A stretch of 64,000 nucleotides of DNA from CAZXCQ01 sp964639275 (GTDB taxonomy: Bacteria > Desulfobacterota > DSM-4660 > Desulfatiglandales > Desulfatiglandaceae), in assembly GCA_964639275.1 (NCBI GenBank), contig CAZXCQ010000002.1:1-64000 (forward strand). Reading direction: 5' to 3'. The notes below the pieces were generated by a model. The model ran no database searches and had not been told where the DNA came from. It saw only the letters and a list, made by a program, of their open reading frames with translations. The first letter of the stretch is position 1; each line of letters starts with the position of its first letter. This document shows positions 44,614 through 55,047 of this stretch, piece after piece. A program made the translations under genes and the position numbers.

Positions 44614-45003
44614 CTGACTATGTGGTTCCCATATCTAAATATAGTGTATTATTCTTTGACAACTCCCATTATGTTGTGGTAAATTAGCCAAAGCGAAACA
44701 GTGACGTCTACCCCTACCGGCTTTTTGAGTGGTTACAGCAAACACAAAGAATTCCTGGTCTAGAGAGTGTTCAAAACCTCATCCTTGGCAGTCAAACATC
44801 AGATATGCGGTCAAAACCATCGAGTGTTTTTTTTAATCTCTACAAGAAATTTATATTTATATTCAACCACTTGTTTAGGCTCTTAACAAATCAACGCTCA
44901 AAATTATGATTATATGTTTTTCTATTCAATCTTCATTGTAGTCAAACCGGTTGGTTTCTGTATTGCGTAAAACACCCCAAGTAAAAAATCTGGAGGCTAT
45001 CAA
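44614..45003. other. Candidate chromosomal origin (dnaA-dnaN spacer)
   Basis: A 390-bp spacer between dnaA and dnaN, a usual place for oriC. It has an A/T-rich stretch (44825-44935) with a run of eight T. I see no TTATCCACA-type box on either strand. Instead, TCAAAACCTC (44771), TCAAACATC (44792) and TCAAAACCATC (44811) recur at about 20-bp spacing, with TCAAACCGG at 44943. No ORF or RNA gene is evident. Confidence 0.4.
44656..44685 (+). promoter_or_regulatory. Possible dnaN promoter
   Basis: TTGACA (44656-44661) and TAAATT (44680-44685) with an 18-bp spacer. The -10 is weak. It would leave a long leader of over 300 nt before dnaN across the suspected origin, so another promoter nearer dnaN may exist. 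Confidence 0.3.
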
Positions 45004-46119
45004 ATGGAAATAAAAATCGACCGTGAAGAACTCCTCAAATGCATCTCAAGGGTTCAAGGTATAATTGAAAAGAGGACAAATATGCCTATTTTGTCTACGG
45101 CGCTCTTGAGTGCAAGTGAAACGGAGCTAGAGATCTCCGCAACGGATCTTGAATTGGGGTTTAAACAGGTAGTCCCCGCACAAATTATACAGGAAGGGTA
45201 CATCGCCATATCCGGTAGAAAGCTCTTTGAGATATTAAAGGAATGCAGGGGGAGTACGTTTCAAATCAAAGAGAAGGAAAACAACTGGGCCTTTTTGACA
45301 GATGGGGTAGCGCGTTTCTACCTGGCCTGCCAGCCGGCTGACGACTTTCCGAGCTTTGTTGAGCCGGAGGGGGTCAAGAGGGTTGAGATAGAAGGTGAGA
45401 CCCTGAGTGAGATGATCAATAAGACGATCTATGCCGTGACCATGGAGGAAACCGGGTTCAAACTCTCTGGGGTATTTACTGAAAAGATAATAAAAGAAAA
45501 GGGTGTTTTTTTGAGAATGGTGTCTACCGATGGGCACAGGTTAAGTCTTATCGAGAAACCTCTAGCCAAGGGTGAACCTCTTGAACTGCCGGTCGGCGTC
45601 ATGATCCCAAAGAAGGGGATGTCGGAGCTGAATAAGATCGTGTCGGATGGTGGAGTTGTGGAGCTGGGATTTGATCAAAAGAACTGCGTCGCAAGGAAGG
45701 CCGACACCCTGATGGTGGTCCGTCTTCTTGAGACAAAGTTCCCTGACTACAAGGCAGTCATTCCCAGTCAAGAGAAATACAAGACGAGTGTTGATAGGGT
45801 TGTGCTACTTGAGGCTATGCGGAAAATGCTGATCCTGAGCAATGAGAGATATCGGGCGGTGAAGATCACCCTGGAAGGGGATAGCCTGGAATTGGTTTCG
45901 ACGAATCCGGACCTGGGTGAGGCACAGGAGGTGATTCGCGTGGAGTATAAGGGTGAACGGCTGGAAGCCGGGTTCAATCCCCGGTATTTTGTGGATATCC
46001 TTCAGTCCATGGAAAGCGAAGCTGTGGTCGTAGGTTTTGTTGACAGCTCAAAGCCGTGTGTGCTGAAGGGAGAGGCCGATGAAGGGTTTTTGGGGCTTGT
46101 TATGCCTATGAGGGTTTAA
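45004..46119 (+). CDS. dnaN: DNA polymerase III beta sliding clamp
   Basis: A 371-residue clamp that encircles DNA and tethers the replicative polymerase. Three clamp domains are readable: LLKCISRVQGIIEKRTNMPILSTALL at the start, AISGRKLFEILKE, VSTDGHRLSLIEKPL in the second domain, and the C-terminal peptide VMPMRV that closes the protein-binding pocket. GGAGG precedes ATG 45004. It is 3 nt ahead of gyrB, so the two are almost certainly one operon. Confidence 0.98.
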   Translation: MEIKIDREELLKCISRVQGIIEKRTNMPILSTALLSASETELEISATDLELGFKQVVPAQIIQEGYIAISGRKLFEILKECRGSTFQIKEKENNWAFLTDGVARFYLACQPADDFPSFVEPEGVKRVEIEGETLSEMINKTIYAVTMEETGFKLSGVFTEKIIKEKGVFLRMVSTDGHRLSLIEKPLAKGEPLELPVGVMIPKKGMSELNKIVSDGGVVELGFDQKNCVARKADTLMVVRLLETKFPDYKAVIPSQEKYKTSVDRVVLLEAMRKMLILSNERYRAVKITLEGDSLELVSTNPDLGEAQEVIRVEYKGERLEAGFNPRYFVDILQSMESEAVVVGFVDSSKPCVLKGEADEGFLGLVMPMRV

Positions 46120-48510
<2,391 letters not shown>

Positions 48511-48556
48511 TATGCGCCTCAGGAATTGAGAATAAAATGATTTACTGGAGCAGATA

Positions 48557-50977
48557 ATGGTTACGGATATTAGGCTCGACTCTGTGAATATCGAAGATGA
48601 GATGAAGAGGTCTTATCTCGAGTATTCTATGAGTGTCATCGTTGGCAGGGCTTTGCCTGATGTGAGGGACGGTCTCAAGCCCGTTCACAGGCGAGTTCTA
48701 TATGCTATGCATGACCTCAAAAATTATTATAACAGGCCTTATAAGAAATCGGCAAGGGTAGTGGGTGATGTGATAGGAAAATATCATCCGCATGGCGATG
48801 CTGCGGTCTATGATACGATCGTGAGGATGGCCCAGGACTTCGCCATGAGATATCCCACCATAGACGGCCAGGGCAATTTCGGGTCTGTTGACGGGGATCC
48901 CCCGGCGGCCATGCGTTATACAGAGATACGGATGACAAGGCTTGCTCAGGATTTCCTGTCGGATATTGAAAAAGAAACCGTGGATTTTGTGGCAAACTAC
49001 GATGATTCCCTCTTGGAACCGGTCGTCCTGCCCACCACCATACCCTCGCTTCTTGTCAATGGGTCCTCAGGCATCGCGGTTGGCATGGCCACCAACATTC
49101 CGCCACACAATATTTCTGAGGTGTGTGAGGCCATTATCAGGCTTATTGATCATCCGGAAACAGATACCAAAGGGCTAATGGAGGTCTTGCCAGGCCCTGA
49201 TTTTCCAACTGCAGGATTCATCCTGGGTAAGGCCGGCATCACCGAGGCCTATAAGACTGGCCGAGGAATTATAAAGATGAGGGCCAGGGCCTATGTGGAG
49301 AAGGTGGGGCAAAGCAGGGAAAGAATCATCATTTCAGAGATCCCTTATCTGGTAAATAAGGCCAAGTTACTCGAAAAGATAGCGGAGTTGGTTAAGGAGA
49401 AGAGGGTAGAAGACATCTCTGATATCAGGGACGAGTCTGACAGGGATGGGATGCGAATCGTAATAGACCTAAAGCGTGAGGCAAATGCCCTCGTGATCCT
49501 CAACCGATTATACAAGTTCTCGCAGATGGAGAGCTCGCTTGGGATCATACTGTTGGCCATTGCCAACGGGAGGCCCCAGATCCTTACACTGAAGGGGATA
49601 CTGGAGCATTTTATCAGGCATCGGCGCGAAATCATAGTCCGAAGGACGATATATGACCTCAGAAAGGCAGAGGAGCGGGCACACATACTTGAAGGACTAA
49701 AGAAGGCCCTGGATTTTTTGGACGATATTATTGAGTTGATCAGGTCATCTTCCGACCCCGGTGAGGCCAAGGGGCGGTTGATTTCCGAATTTGAGTTTTC
49801 CGAGGCCCAGGCCCAGGCGATCCTGGATATGAGGCTACAGAGGCTCACCGGGCTTGAAAGGGAGAAGATCAACGCAGAGTACCAGGATTTGATTAAAGAC
49901 ATCAATCGGTTTCGGGAGATCCTGGAAAACCAGGCCATGGTCCTTCAGATCATTCGGGACGAGATGAAGGAGATCAAGGAAAGGCACGGAGACGAACGCA
50001 GAACCGAACTTCTCGAGGATGTGGTGGATTTGGACACTGAAGACCTGATAGCCGAGGAGGACATGGTGGTGACGGTCAGCCACCAGGGATACATAAAGAG
50101 AAATCCGATCAGCCTTTACAGGGCGCAACGCCGGGGTGGAAAGGGCTTGACCGGTGTCAGGCCAAAGGAAGAAGATTTTATTGAACACCTCTTCGTCGCC
50201 TCCTCTCATGATTACTTTCTCTTTTTTACCAACAAGGGCCGCGTTTACTGGAAAAAGGTCCACGAGATCCCTGAGGCGGGGAGGATGTCGAAGGGAAAAG
50301 CAATCATAAATCTCTTGGAACTCAAGAAAGAGGAACGGGTGGCAACGATCCTCCCCGTGAGGGATTTTCAGGAAGGGGAATATGTGATCATGGCCACCAA
50401 GAAAGGACTGGTCAAGAAGACCGAGCTCACGGCTTACAGCAATCCGCGGTCAATCGGAACTATCGGGGTCAAGATCCGCGAGGATGACGAACTCATCGCC
50501 GCCCGTGTGTCAAGTGGAAAACAGGATATCTTTATAACCACCCGGCTTGGGAAGTCAATCCGATTTCCAGAGGAAGAATTGAGAAGCATGGGCAGGGTAG
50601 CAACCGGAAATATCGGTATCAGGATGGAGTCAGGGGACAAAGTGGTGGGGATGGAGACCCTCGATGAAGGCGCAACCATATTGACTGTCACCGAAAACGG
50701 GTACGGAAAGAGGACGCGGACAGATGAATACCGTCGCCAGTCAAGGGGTGGCAAAGGAATACTCACCATTAAGGCCACAAAGAGAAATGGCCCGGTCGTT
50801 TACTCATATCAAGTGAGCAATCAAGATCAATTGATGATCATTACGGGTCATGGAAAGATTATACGATTGAATGTTTCCGACATCTCGGTCATTGGGCGCA
50901 ATACCCAGGGGGTAAAGCTCATTGATCTGGGAGAGGGTGAAAAGGTCGTAGGGGTGGCCAAGTTGATGGAGGACTAA
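48557..50977 (+). CDS. gyrA: DNA gyrase subunit A
   Basis: An 806-residue breakage-reunion subunit. The catalytic tyrosine lies in [11 protein letters not shown]. The quinolone-region context [26 protein letters not shown] reads His where many species have Ser83-Asp87-type residues elsewhere. The C-terminal beta-pinwheel carries the GyrA box QRRGGKG, which separates it from ParC, and a second related QSRGGKG. The GyrA-type length is complete. It forms a dnaN-gyrB-gyrA-birA run. Confidence 0.98.
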   Translation: MVTDIRLDSVNIEDEMKRSYLEYSMSVIVGRALPDVRDGLKPVHRRVLYAMHDLKNYYNRPYKKSARVVGDVIGKYHPHGDAAVYDTIVRMAQDFAMRYPTIDGQGNFGSVDGDPPAAMRYTEIRMTRLAQDFLSDIEKETVDFVANYDDSLLEPVVLPTTIPSLLVNGSSGIAVGMATNIPPHNISEVCEAIIRLIDHPETDTKGLMEVLPGPDFPTAGFILGKAGITEAYKTGRGIIKMRARAYVEKVGQSRERIIISEIPYLVNKAKLLEKIAELVKEKRVEDISDIRDESDRDGMRIVIDLKREANALVILNRLYKFSQMESSLGIILLAIANGRPQILTLKGILEHFIRHRREIIVRRTIYDLRKAEERAHILEGLKKALDFLDDIIELIRSSSDPGEAKGRLISEFEFSEAQAQAILDMRLQRLTGLEREKINAEYQDLIKDINRFREILENQAMVLQIIRDEMKEIKERHGDERRTELLEDVVDLDTEDLIAEEDMVVTVSHQGYIKRNPISLYRAQRRGGKGLTGVRPKEEDFIEHLFVASSHDYFLFFTNKGRVYWKKVHEIPEAGRMSKGKAIINLLELKKEERVATILPVRDFQEGEYVIMATKKGLVKKTELTAYSNPRSIGTIGVKIREDDELIAARVSSGKQDIFITTRLGKSIRFPEEELRSMGRVATGNIGIRMESGDKVVGMETLDEGATILTVTENGYGKRTRTDEYRRQSRGGKGILTIKATKRNGPVVYSYQVSNQDQLMIITGHGKIIRLNVSDISVIGRNTQGVKLIDLGEGEKVVGVAKLMED

Positions 50978-50996
50978 TTAGAAGCCAGAAACCCTA

Positions 50997-51833
50997 ATGG
51001 AACAAATAAACCCAGCAGAACAATCACCTGAACCGGACAGTTCCTTCCGACCTGAGATCCTTCAAAAGAGATTAGACCGATCGATTTTTGCCAGACACAT
51101 CGTGTTCCGCCCTATCGTGGATTCGACAAATCGGCTGGCAAAGGAGCTGGGCACAAGGGGTGCGCCAGAAGGGACCTTGGTGCTTTGTGAAGAACAGACC
51201 GCCGGGAGGGGAAGGATGGGAAGGTCCTGGTTTTCGCCGGGGCGCACGAATTTGCTCTTCTCCGTTTTACTCAGGCCCAAAATACTGCCAGATGACGTCT
51301 TTTTGCTGACAATGATTGTTGCCTTGGGGGCGATTGATGCCATCGGTGAGCTCTATGCCCTAAAGGCAATGATCAAATGGCCCAATGACATTTACGTGGG
51401 CCGAAAGAAGCTCGGTGGGATTTTGACCGAGTTCTCCACATGGGGAAACGCTGTCGAATACGTGGTTTTGGGGCTTGGGCTCAACGTGAATTGGAAGCCC
51501 GGCGATAAAGAAGGGCTCCTCTACCCGACGACAAGTATGCAGATCGAGACAGGGGTGAAGGTCTCAAGGGGGGATTTGCTGGTAAAGATACTGGACAATC
51601 TGGAGGCCTATTACCGGAAGATCTTTAGCGGATGGATAGAAAGACTTTATCAGAGATGGAATGAGAAATCTATGATCCTGCACAAGCGAGTAGAGGTCAC
51701 GGCTGGCAAGGACAGGATTTGCGGTACGGCCATGAGGATAGACCCCAAGGGCGCGCTGATCGTCCTTGATGACCGGGGTCAGGAGCAGAAGATAGTCTGC
51801 GGTGACGTATCAGTTAAGGAGATAGACGTCTAG
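50997..51833 (+). CDS. birA: Biotin-protein ligase
   Basis: A 278-residue biotin--[acetyl-CoA carboxylase] ligase joining biotin to carrier lysines. The core is present: DSTNRLAKELG, AGRGRMGRSWFSP (biotinoyl-AMP loop), IKWPNDIYVGRKKLGGIL and GLGLNVNW, with the C-terminal SH3-like domain. The N-terminal DNA-binding helix-turn-helix of E. coli BirA is missing, so it is the monofunctional class and does not repress biotin genes itself. It follows gyrA by 19 nt. Confidence 0.93.
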   Translation: MEQINPAEQSPEPDSSFRPEILQKRLDRSIFARHIVFRPIVDSTNRLAKELGTRGAPEGTLVLCEEQTAGRGRMGRSWFSPGRTNLLFSVLLRPKILPDDVFLLTMIVALGAIDAIGELYALKAMIKWPNDIYVGRKKLGGILTEFSTWGNAVEYVVLGLGLNVNWKPGDKEGLLYPTTSMQIETGVKVSRGDLLVKILDNLEAYYRKIFSGWIERLYQRWNEKSMILHKRVEVTAGKDRICGTAMRIDPKGALIVLDDRGQEQKIVCGDVSVKEIDV

Positions 51834-51877
51834 GTTGTGTGTGCCGGGGGGATAGTTTGCGAGAAAGGGGATGGGTG

Positions 51878-52063
51878 ATGGCGACGATCCAGCCAAAGGG
51901 AGAAAAGGTGAGACAGGCGGTGAAGTGGATTTCCGAGATTCGCAAGGAGGATGAGGGAAGACGCATCGGTTTGCTTATCCAGGAGGCCGCGGGCCGATTT
52001 AACCTGTCTCCAAAGGAAGAGGAATATCTTGTCTCTTTTTATAAGGAGGGGCCTCCCCAATAG
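51878..52063 (+). CDS. Small conserved-looking protein, 61 aa
   Basis: I do not recognise this family. The protein is soluble, highly charged and helical, with two likely helices (KVRQAVKWISEIRKEDEG and RRIGLLIQEAAGRFNLSPKEEEYLVSFY). The second has the look of a helix-turn-helix but is too short to assign. ATG 51878 after GAAAGGGG is preferred over the longer frame from 51839. It follows birA by 44 nt. Confidence 0.5.
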   Translation: MATIQPKGEKVRQAVKWISEIRKEDEGRRIGLLIQEAAGRFNLSPKEEEYLVSFYKEGPPQ

Positions 52064-52084
52064 GATCAGGAGGGGGCGAAGGGT

Positions 52085-52342
52085 CTAGATATTCAAGAGA
52101 TCCTTTTCTTTCATCTGGCTCAAGATGCGCCTGATGATTCTGAAGGAGAAATACAGGATTCCAATCAGGGAAATAATTCCGGCGAGAACAGGAACCCAAA
52201 AGCCTGATTGGTTGGGATGGGTGAGCCCGATCCAGACAAAGACCACGGAGACAAAGCCGAGGTAGCTGGCCAATACAATGGAGACGATAACGACAAACCA
52301 GCGCCAGGCTTTCTTTAGAGATGTGTATCGCTGATGGGCCAT
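52085..52342 (-). CDS. Two-helix membrane protein, 85 aa
   Basis: A small membrane protein with a basic N-terminus and two transmembrane segments (WRWFVVIVSIVLASYLGFVSVVFVWIGL and FWVPVLAGIISLIGILYFSF), ending in a charged cytoplasmic tail. Family unknown. ATG 52342 is preceded by GGAGG at good distance. The frame extends upstream to 52453 but without a ribosome site. It lies between birA-side genes and ddl, divergent from ddl. Confidence 0.5.
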   Translation of the reverse strand: MAHQRYTSLKKAWRWFVVIVSIVLASYLGFVSVVFVWIGLTHPNQSGFWVPVLAGIISLIGILYFSFRIIRRILSQMKEKDLLNI

Positions 52343-52479
52343 ATTATGGCCTCCGGATCTTCCGAATATCTTGAGGCGTGGGCCAGAGGGCTCAGGGCAA
52401 TATACAAGATAGGCTGGCAGTATGTCAAAACCTGTGGCGGTCAGGGCCTTCATAGATAGAGTAACAGCGCCGCATAATC

Positions 52480-53439
52480 ATGAATAGATGGGGGAATCGG
52501 TTGGCAGATAGACTCAGGCTTGCATTGTTGGCAGGGGGTTGGTCGGGGGAGAGGAAGGTCTCTCTGAGTGGTGGAGAGGCTGTTTTTAAAGCCCTCAACA
52601 AGGAGAGATATGATGTGATCAGGTACGATCCAAAATACGACGTAATGCCCTTGGCCGGCGCCAAAAAGGAGATTGACCTGGCCTTTGTCCTGCTTCATGG
52701 AAAACTTGGGGAGGACGGGTGTATTCAGGGGATGTTGGATGTCCTGGGTATCCCATTTGTCGGTTCCGGTGTATTATCCAGCGCCTTGGCCTTCAACAAG
52801 AGGGTTTCAAAGGAGCTTTACAGGAGCAGGGGATTGAGGGTCGCCAACGAGATTATCCTCCGGAAGGGTGATGATTTCTCTTTGGGCTCGATTACCGAAT
52901 CGATCGGTTCATCCGTTGTGGTAAAGCCGGTGGCCGAAGGGTCCAGTCTCGGGGTCTCTATCTGCCACAACCAGGACGAACTCCATGCCGGGATTGAGAA
53001 GGCATTCCACCACGACCGGGAGATAATGGTAGAGGAGTACATTGACGGCCAGGAGATCACCTGTTGCGTTTTGGGCAACCAGGAGCTGGAGACCCTGCCG
53101 CTAATAGAGATAGCACCCCAGTCCGCGTACAGCTTCTTTGACTATGAGGCAAAATATACCCCGGGCGCGACCCGTGAGACCTGCCCGGCCCCCCTTTCGC
53201 AGGCCCTCACTGAAAAGGCCCGGTCTTATGGCAGAAAGGCCCATCAAGCCCTGGGGTGCGATGTCTGGAGCCGAACCGACATGATCGTTCGCGGTGAAGA
53301 GATCTATGTATTAGAAACAAACACGATTCCGGGGATGACCGAAAATAGCCTCTTCCCCCTAGCGGCCCGAACTGCAGGGCTTTCCCTTTCCCAGCTATTG
53401 GACAGATTGATCTCGCTTTCGCTGGAGTTCAAAGACTAA
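52480..53439 (+). CDS. ddl: D-alanine--D-alanine ligase
   Basis: A 319-residue ATP-grasp enzyme making the D-Ala-D-Ala dipeptide of peptidoglycan. Seen are LLAGGWSGERKVSLSGGEAV, FVLLHGKLGEDGCIQGMLDVLGIPFVGSGVLSSALAFNK, VVKPVAEGSSLGVSI, MVEEYIDGQEITCCVLG and the metal/substrate block VLETNTIPGMTENSLFPLAAR. The start site is weak, and a TTG at residue 8 is possible. Its stop overlaps the hypE stop by 4 bp from the opposite strand. Confidence 0.95.
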   Translation: MNRWGNRLADRLRLALLAGGWSGERKVSLSGGEAVFKALNKERYDVIRYDPKYDVMPLAGAKKEIDLAFVLLHGKLGEDGCIQGMLDVLGIPFVGSGVLSSALAFNKRVSKELYRSRGLRVANEIILRKGDDFSLGSITESIGSSVVVKPVAEGSSLGVSICHNQDELHAGIEKAFHHDREIMVEEYIDGQEITCCVLGNQELETLPLIEIAPQSAYSFFDYEAKYTPGATRETCPAPLSQALTEKARSYGRKAHQALGCDVWSRTDMIVRGEEIYVLETNTIPGMTENSLFPLAARTAGLSLSQLLDRLISLSLEFKD

Positions 53440-54443
53440 CAGATCCTGGGTAGCTGCTCGCCAGTGAGCATAGAAATGATACGCGTCCCGCCTACCCGGG
53501 TCTTCAAGAGAACCCTTCCAGGATTTTGCGTTGTGATCTCTCCGATAATCCTGGAATTTTTACCATTCTTAGCTCTTTTCATGGCGCGGAGTAGCGTGCA
53601 AGCGTCTTTCTCAGAAACAACTGCCAGGCATTTCCCTTCGTTGGCCACATAGAGCGGGTCAAGCCCCAGGAGCTCAGCCGCAGAGAGGACGGGTTTGGCG
53701 ATGGGGAGTGCTTCTTCAAAGACCACTATGCTGACCTCAGAGCGGGTGGCAATTTCATTAAGTGCCGTGGCAACCCCACCCCTTGTGGGATCTCGAAGGA
53801 CATGTATTTGGGGACTGGCAGCCAGCATTGAGGCAATAAGGCCATTTAGGGGAGCGCTGTCGCTTATCAGGGGGGTCTCAAAGTTGAGACCTTCGCGTTT
53901 GCTCAGAATAGCCATGCCATGGTCTCCTATGTTGCCGTTAATAATCACCTTGTCGCCGGGCCTGGCGTTGTGAGAGCTCACATCGACGCCTTCAGGGATT
54001 ATCCCGATACCTGAGGTATTGATAAAGACCTTGTCCATGTGCCCTCTGGGAACGACTTTGGTATCCCCTGCAACGATTTTGACCTCTGCCTCTTTGCAAG
54101 CCTCGGCGACCGAATCGATGATCTTGACAAGATCTTCCACGGGCAGCCCCTCCTCCAACATCAGCCCCAGTGTCAGGTAAAGTGGATGTGCCCCCTGCAT
54201 GGCCAGATCGTTGACCGTGCCGTGGACCGCAAGACTCCCAATATTGCCGCCAGGGAAGAAAATGGGATCCACCACATAAGAATCAGTGGTTATAGCCAGG
54301 TTCTTTCCAGGGATTTGCACAACGGCGCTGTCATCCAACTTCCTCAGAAACTCATTATCCAAACGGCTCACAAAGAGTTCGTCAACCAATTCATGGGAGG
54401 CCTCGCCCCCGCTTCCGTGATCAAGCGTTATGATGTCTTTCAT
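53436..54443 (-). CDS. hypE: Hydrogenase maturation protein HypE
   Basis: A 335-residue PurM-like enzyme that dehydrates the carbamoylated C-terminal cysteine to the cyanide ligand of [NiFe]-hydrogenases. Typical are the N-terminal LDHGSGGEASHELVDELF, DSYVVDPIFFPGGNIGSLAVHGTVNDLAMQGA, VAGDTKVVPRG, RDPTRGGVATALNEIA and the terminal PRIC with its required Cys. ATG 54443 matches the family start. No hypABCDF or hydrogenase genes lie in the window, so partners must be elsewhere. Confidence 0.95.
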   Translation of the reverse strand: MKDIITLDHGSGGEASHELVDELFVSRLDNEFLRKLDDSAVVQIPGKNLAITTDSYVVDPIFFPGGNIGSLAVHGTVNDLAMQGAHPLYLTLGLMLEEGLPVEDLVKIIDSVAEACKEAEVKIVAGDTKVVPRGHMDKVFINTSGIGIIPEGVDVSSHNARPGDKVIINGNIGDHGMAILSKREGLNFETPLISDSAPLNGLIASMLAASPQIHVLRDPTRGGVATALNEIATRSEVSIVVFEEALPIAKPVLSAAELLGLDPLYVANEGKCLAVVSEKDACTLLRAMKRAKNGKNSRIIGEITTQNPGRVLLKTRVGGTRIISMLTGEQLPRIC

Positions 54444-54739
54444 GTTCTCAGATCTCCCAAGAGGGATTGAACCTGACTGGATCCCAGGAGGGAACTCAGG
54501 CCAATTATGGAGGATCGGTACCACTCATCGGCGACCGAAATGATAAAAACCTAGTCGTTTCGGGGCGTGGGTGTCAAGATCAATACATCAGCGTAAGGTG
54601 ATTCATGTTGAAATGAGAGGATTGGTGATCCAGGAGCTCCTGGATATTTAAAGATGCAGTTGCTTAGATTTGATCACAGCGTCGATCAGCCGTACCCCTT
54701 GCCATGCCCACTTCGCTCTGTTAACTTGTTATTTTATCT
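54444..54739. other. Spacer at the island edge, with an 18-bp palindrome
   Basis: No convincing gene. It holds the perfect palindrome ATCCAGGAGCTCCTGGAT (54628-54645) and a looser inverted pair CCGAAA/TTTCGG (54535-54563). The hypE promoter must be here. The sequence looks degraded before the pseudogene fragment that follows. Confidence 0.4.
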
Positions 54740-54844
54740 ATGTCCCCTATTCTATTTGATCCGGATCTGCTCCCCAAGACCATCCAGGAATATCGTGTCA
54801 CCAATATGTTCGCCGCCCCGACCATGGTCAAGCTCATGACATAG
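54740..54844 (+). pseudogene. Fragment of an AMP-binding acyl-CoA synthetase
   Basis: The 34-residue frame after ATG 54740 includes LLPKTIQEYRVTNMFAAPTMVKLM, which has the spelling of the segment in ANL ligases where I-x-x-Y-x-V-T precedes a PTM motif. Stops lie on both sides (54722 and 54842). The rest of such an enzyme (about 500 residues) is missing, so this is a remnant, not a gene. The identification is by eye. Confidence 0.45.
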
Positions 54845-54858
54845 AGTCGGGCTGTGGA

Positions 54859-54983
54859 AATATATGACCATTGGACACAGGGCCCTGACAGGAGGAGGCG
54901 GGGATGAAGCCGCTGAAATACACGATCGGGGCTGCAATGGCTCTAGTTCTGCACCTGGCAGCATCCAAATATGGTCATATATT
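54859..54983. repeat. 13-bp perfect inverted repeat
   Basis: AATATATGACCAT (54859-54871) is exactly inverted as ATGGTCATATATT (54971-54983), with about 100 bp between. The repeat brackets a short hydrophobic frame at 54904-55002 and stands just before the promoter of the helicase cassette. It may be a binding site pair, or the trace of a small mobile element. Confidence 0.45.
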
Positions 54984-55002
54984 GTGGCTTGTTTTTGTTT
55001 GA
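54904..55002 (+). CDS. Possible small hydrophobic protein, 32 aa
   Basis: ATG 54904 stands five bases after a near-perfect GGAGGAGG. The frame gives 32 residues, basic at the start (MKPLKY) and hydrophobic after (TIGAAMALVLHLAA, ILWLVFV), like a single-span or signal-anchor peptide. It lies between the arms of the inverted repeat. It may be a true small membrane protein or the residue of a decayed exported protein. Confidence 0.3.
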   Translation: MKPLKYTIGAAMALVLHLAASKYGHILWLVFV

Positions 55003-55027
55003 CACACAACTTATGGTGATTTATAGT
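54999..55027 (+). promoter_or_regulatory. Strong promoter of the helicase cassette
   Basis: TTGACA (54999-55004), a 17-bp spacer and TATAGT (55022-55027) form one of the best sigma-70-type promoters in the window. Initiation would fall near 55034, only about 14 nt before the first ATG of the SNF2 gene at 55048. Confidence 0.65.
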
Positions 55028-55047
55028 CCTTAGAAAACCGATCGTTC

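Noticed and set aside
43204..45003. DnaA-box cluster
   Set aside because: No TTATCCACA-like site with at most one mismatch was seen on either strand, so I do not annotate boxes.
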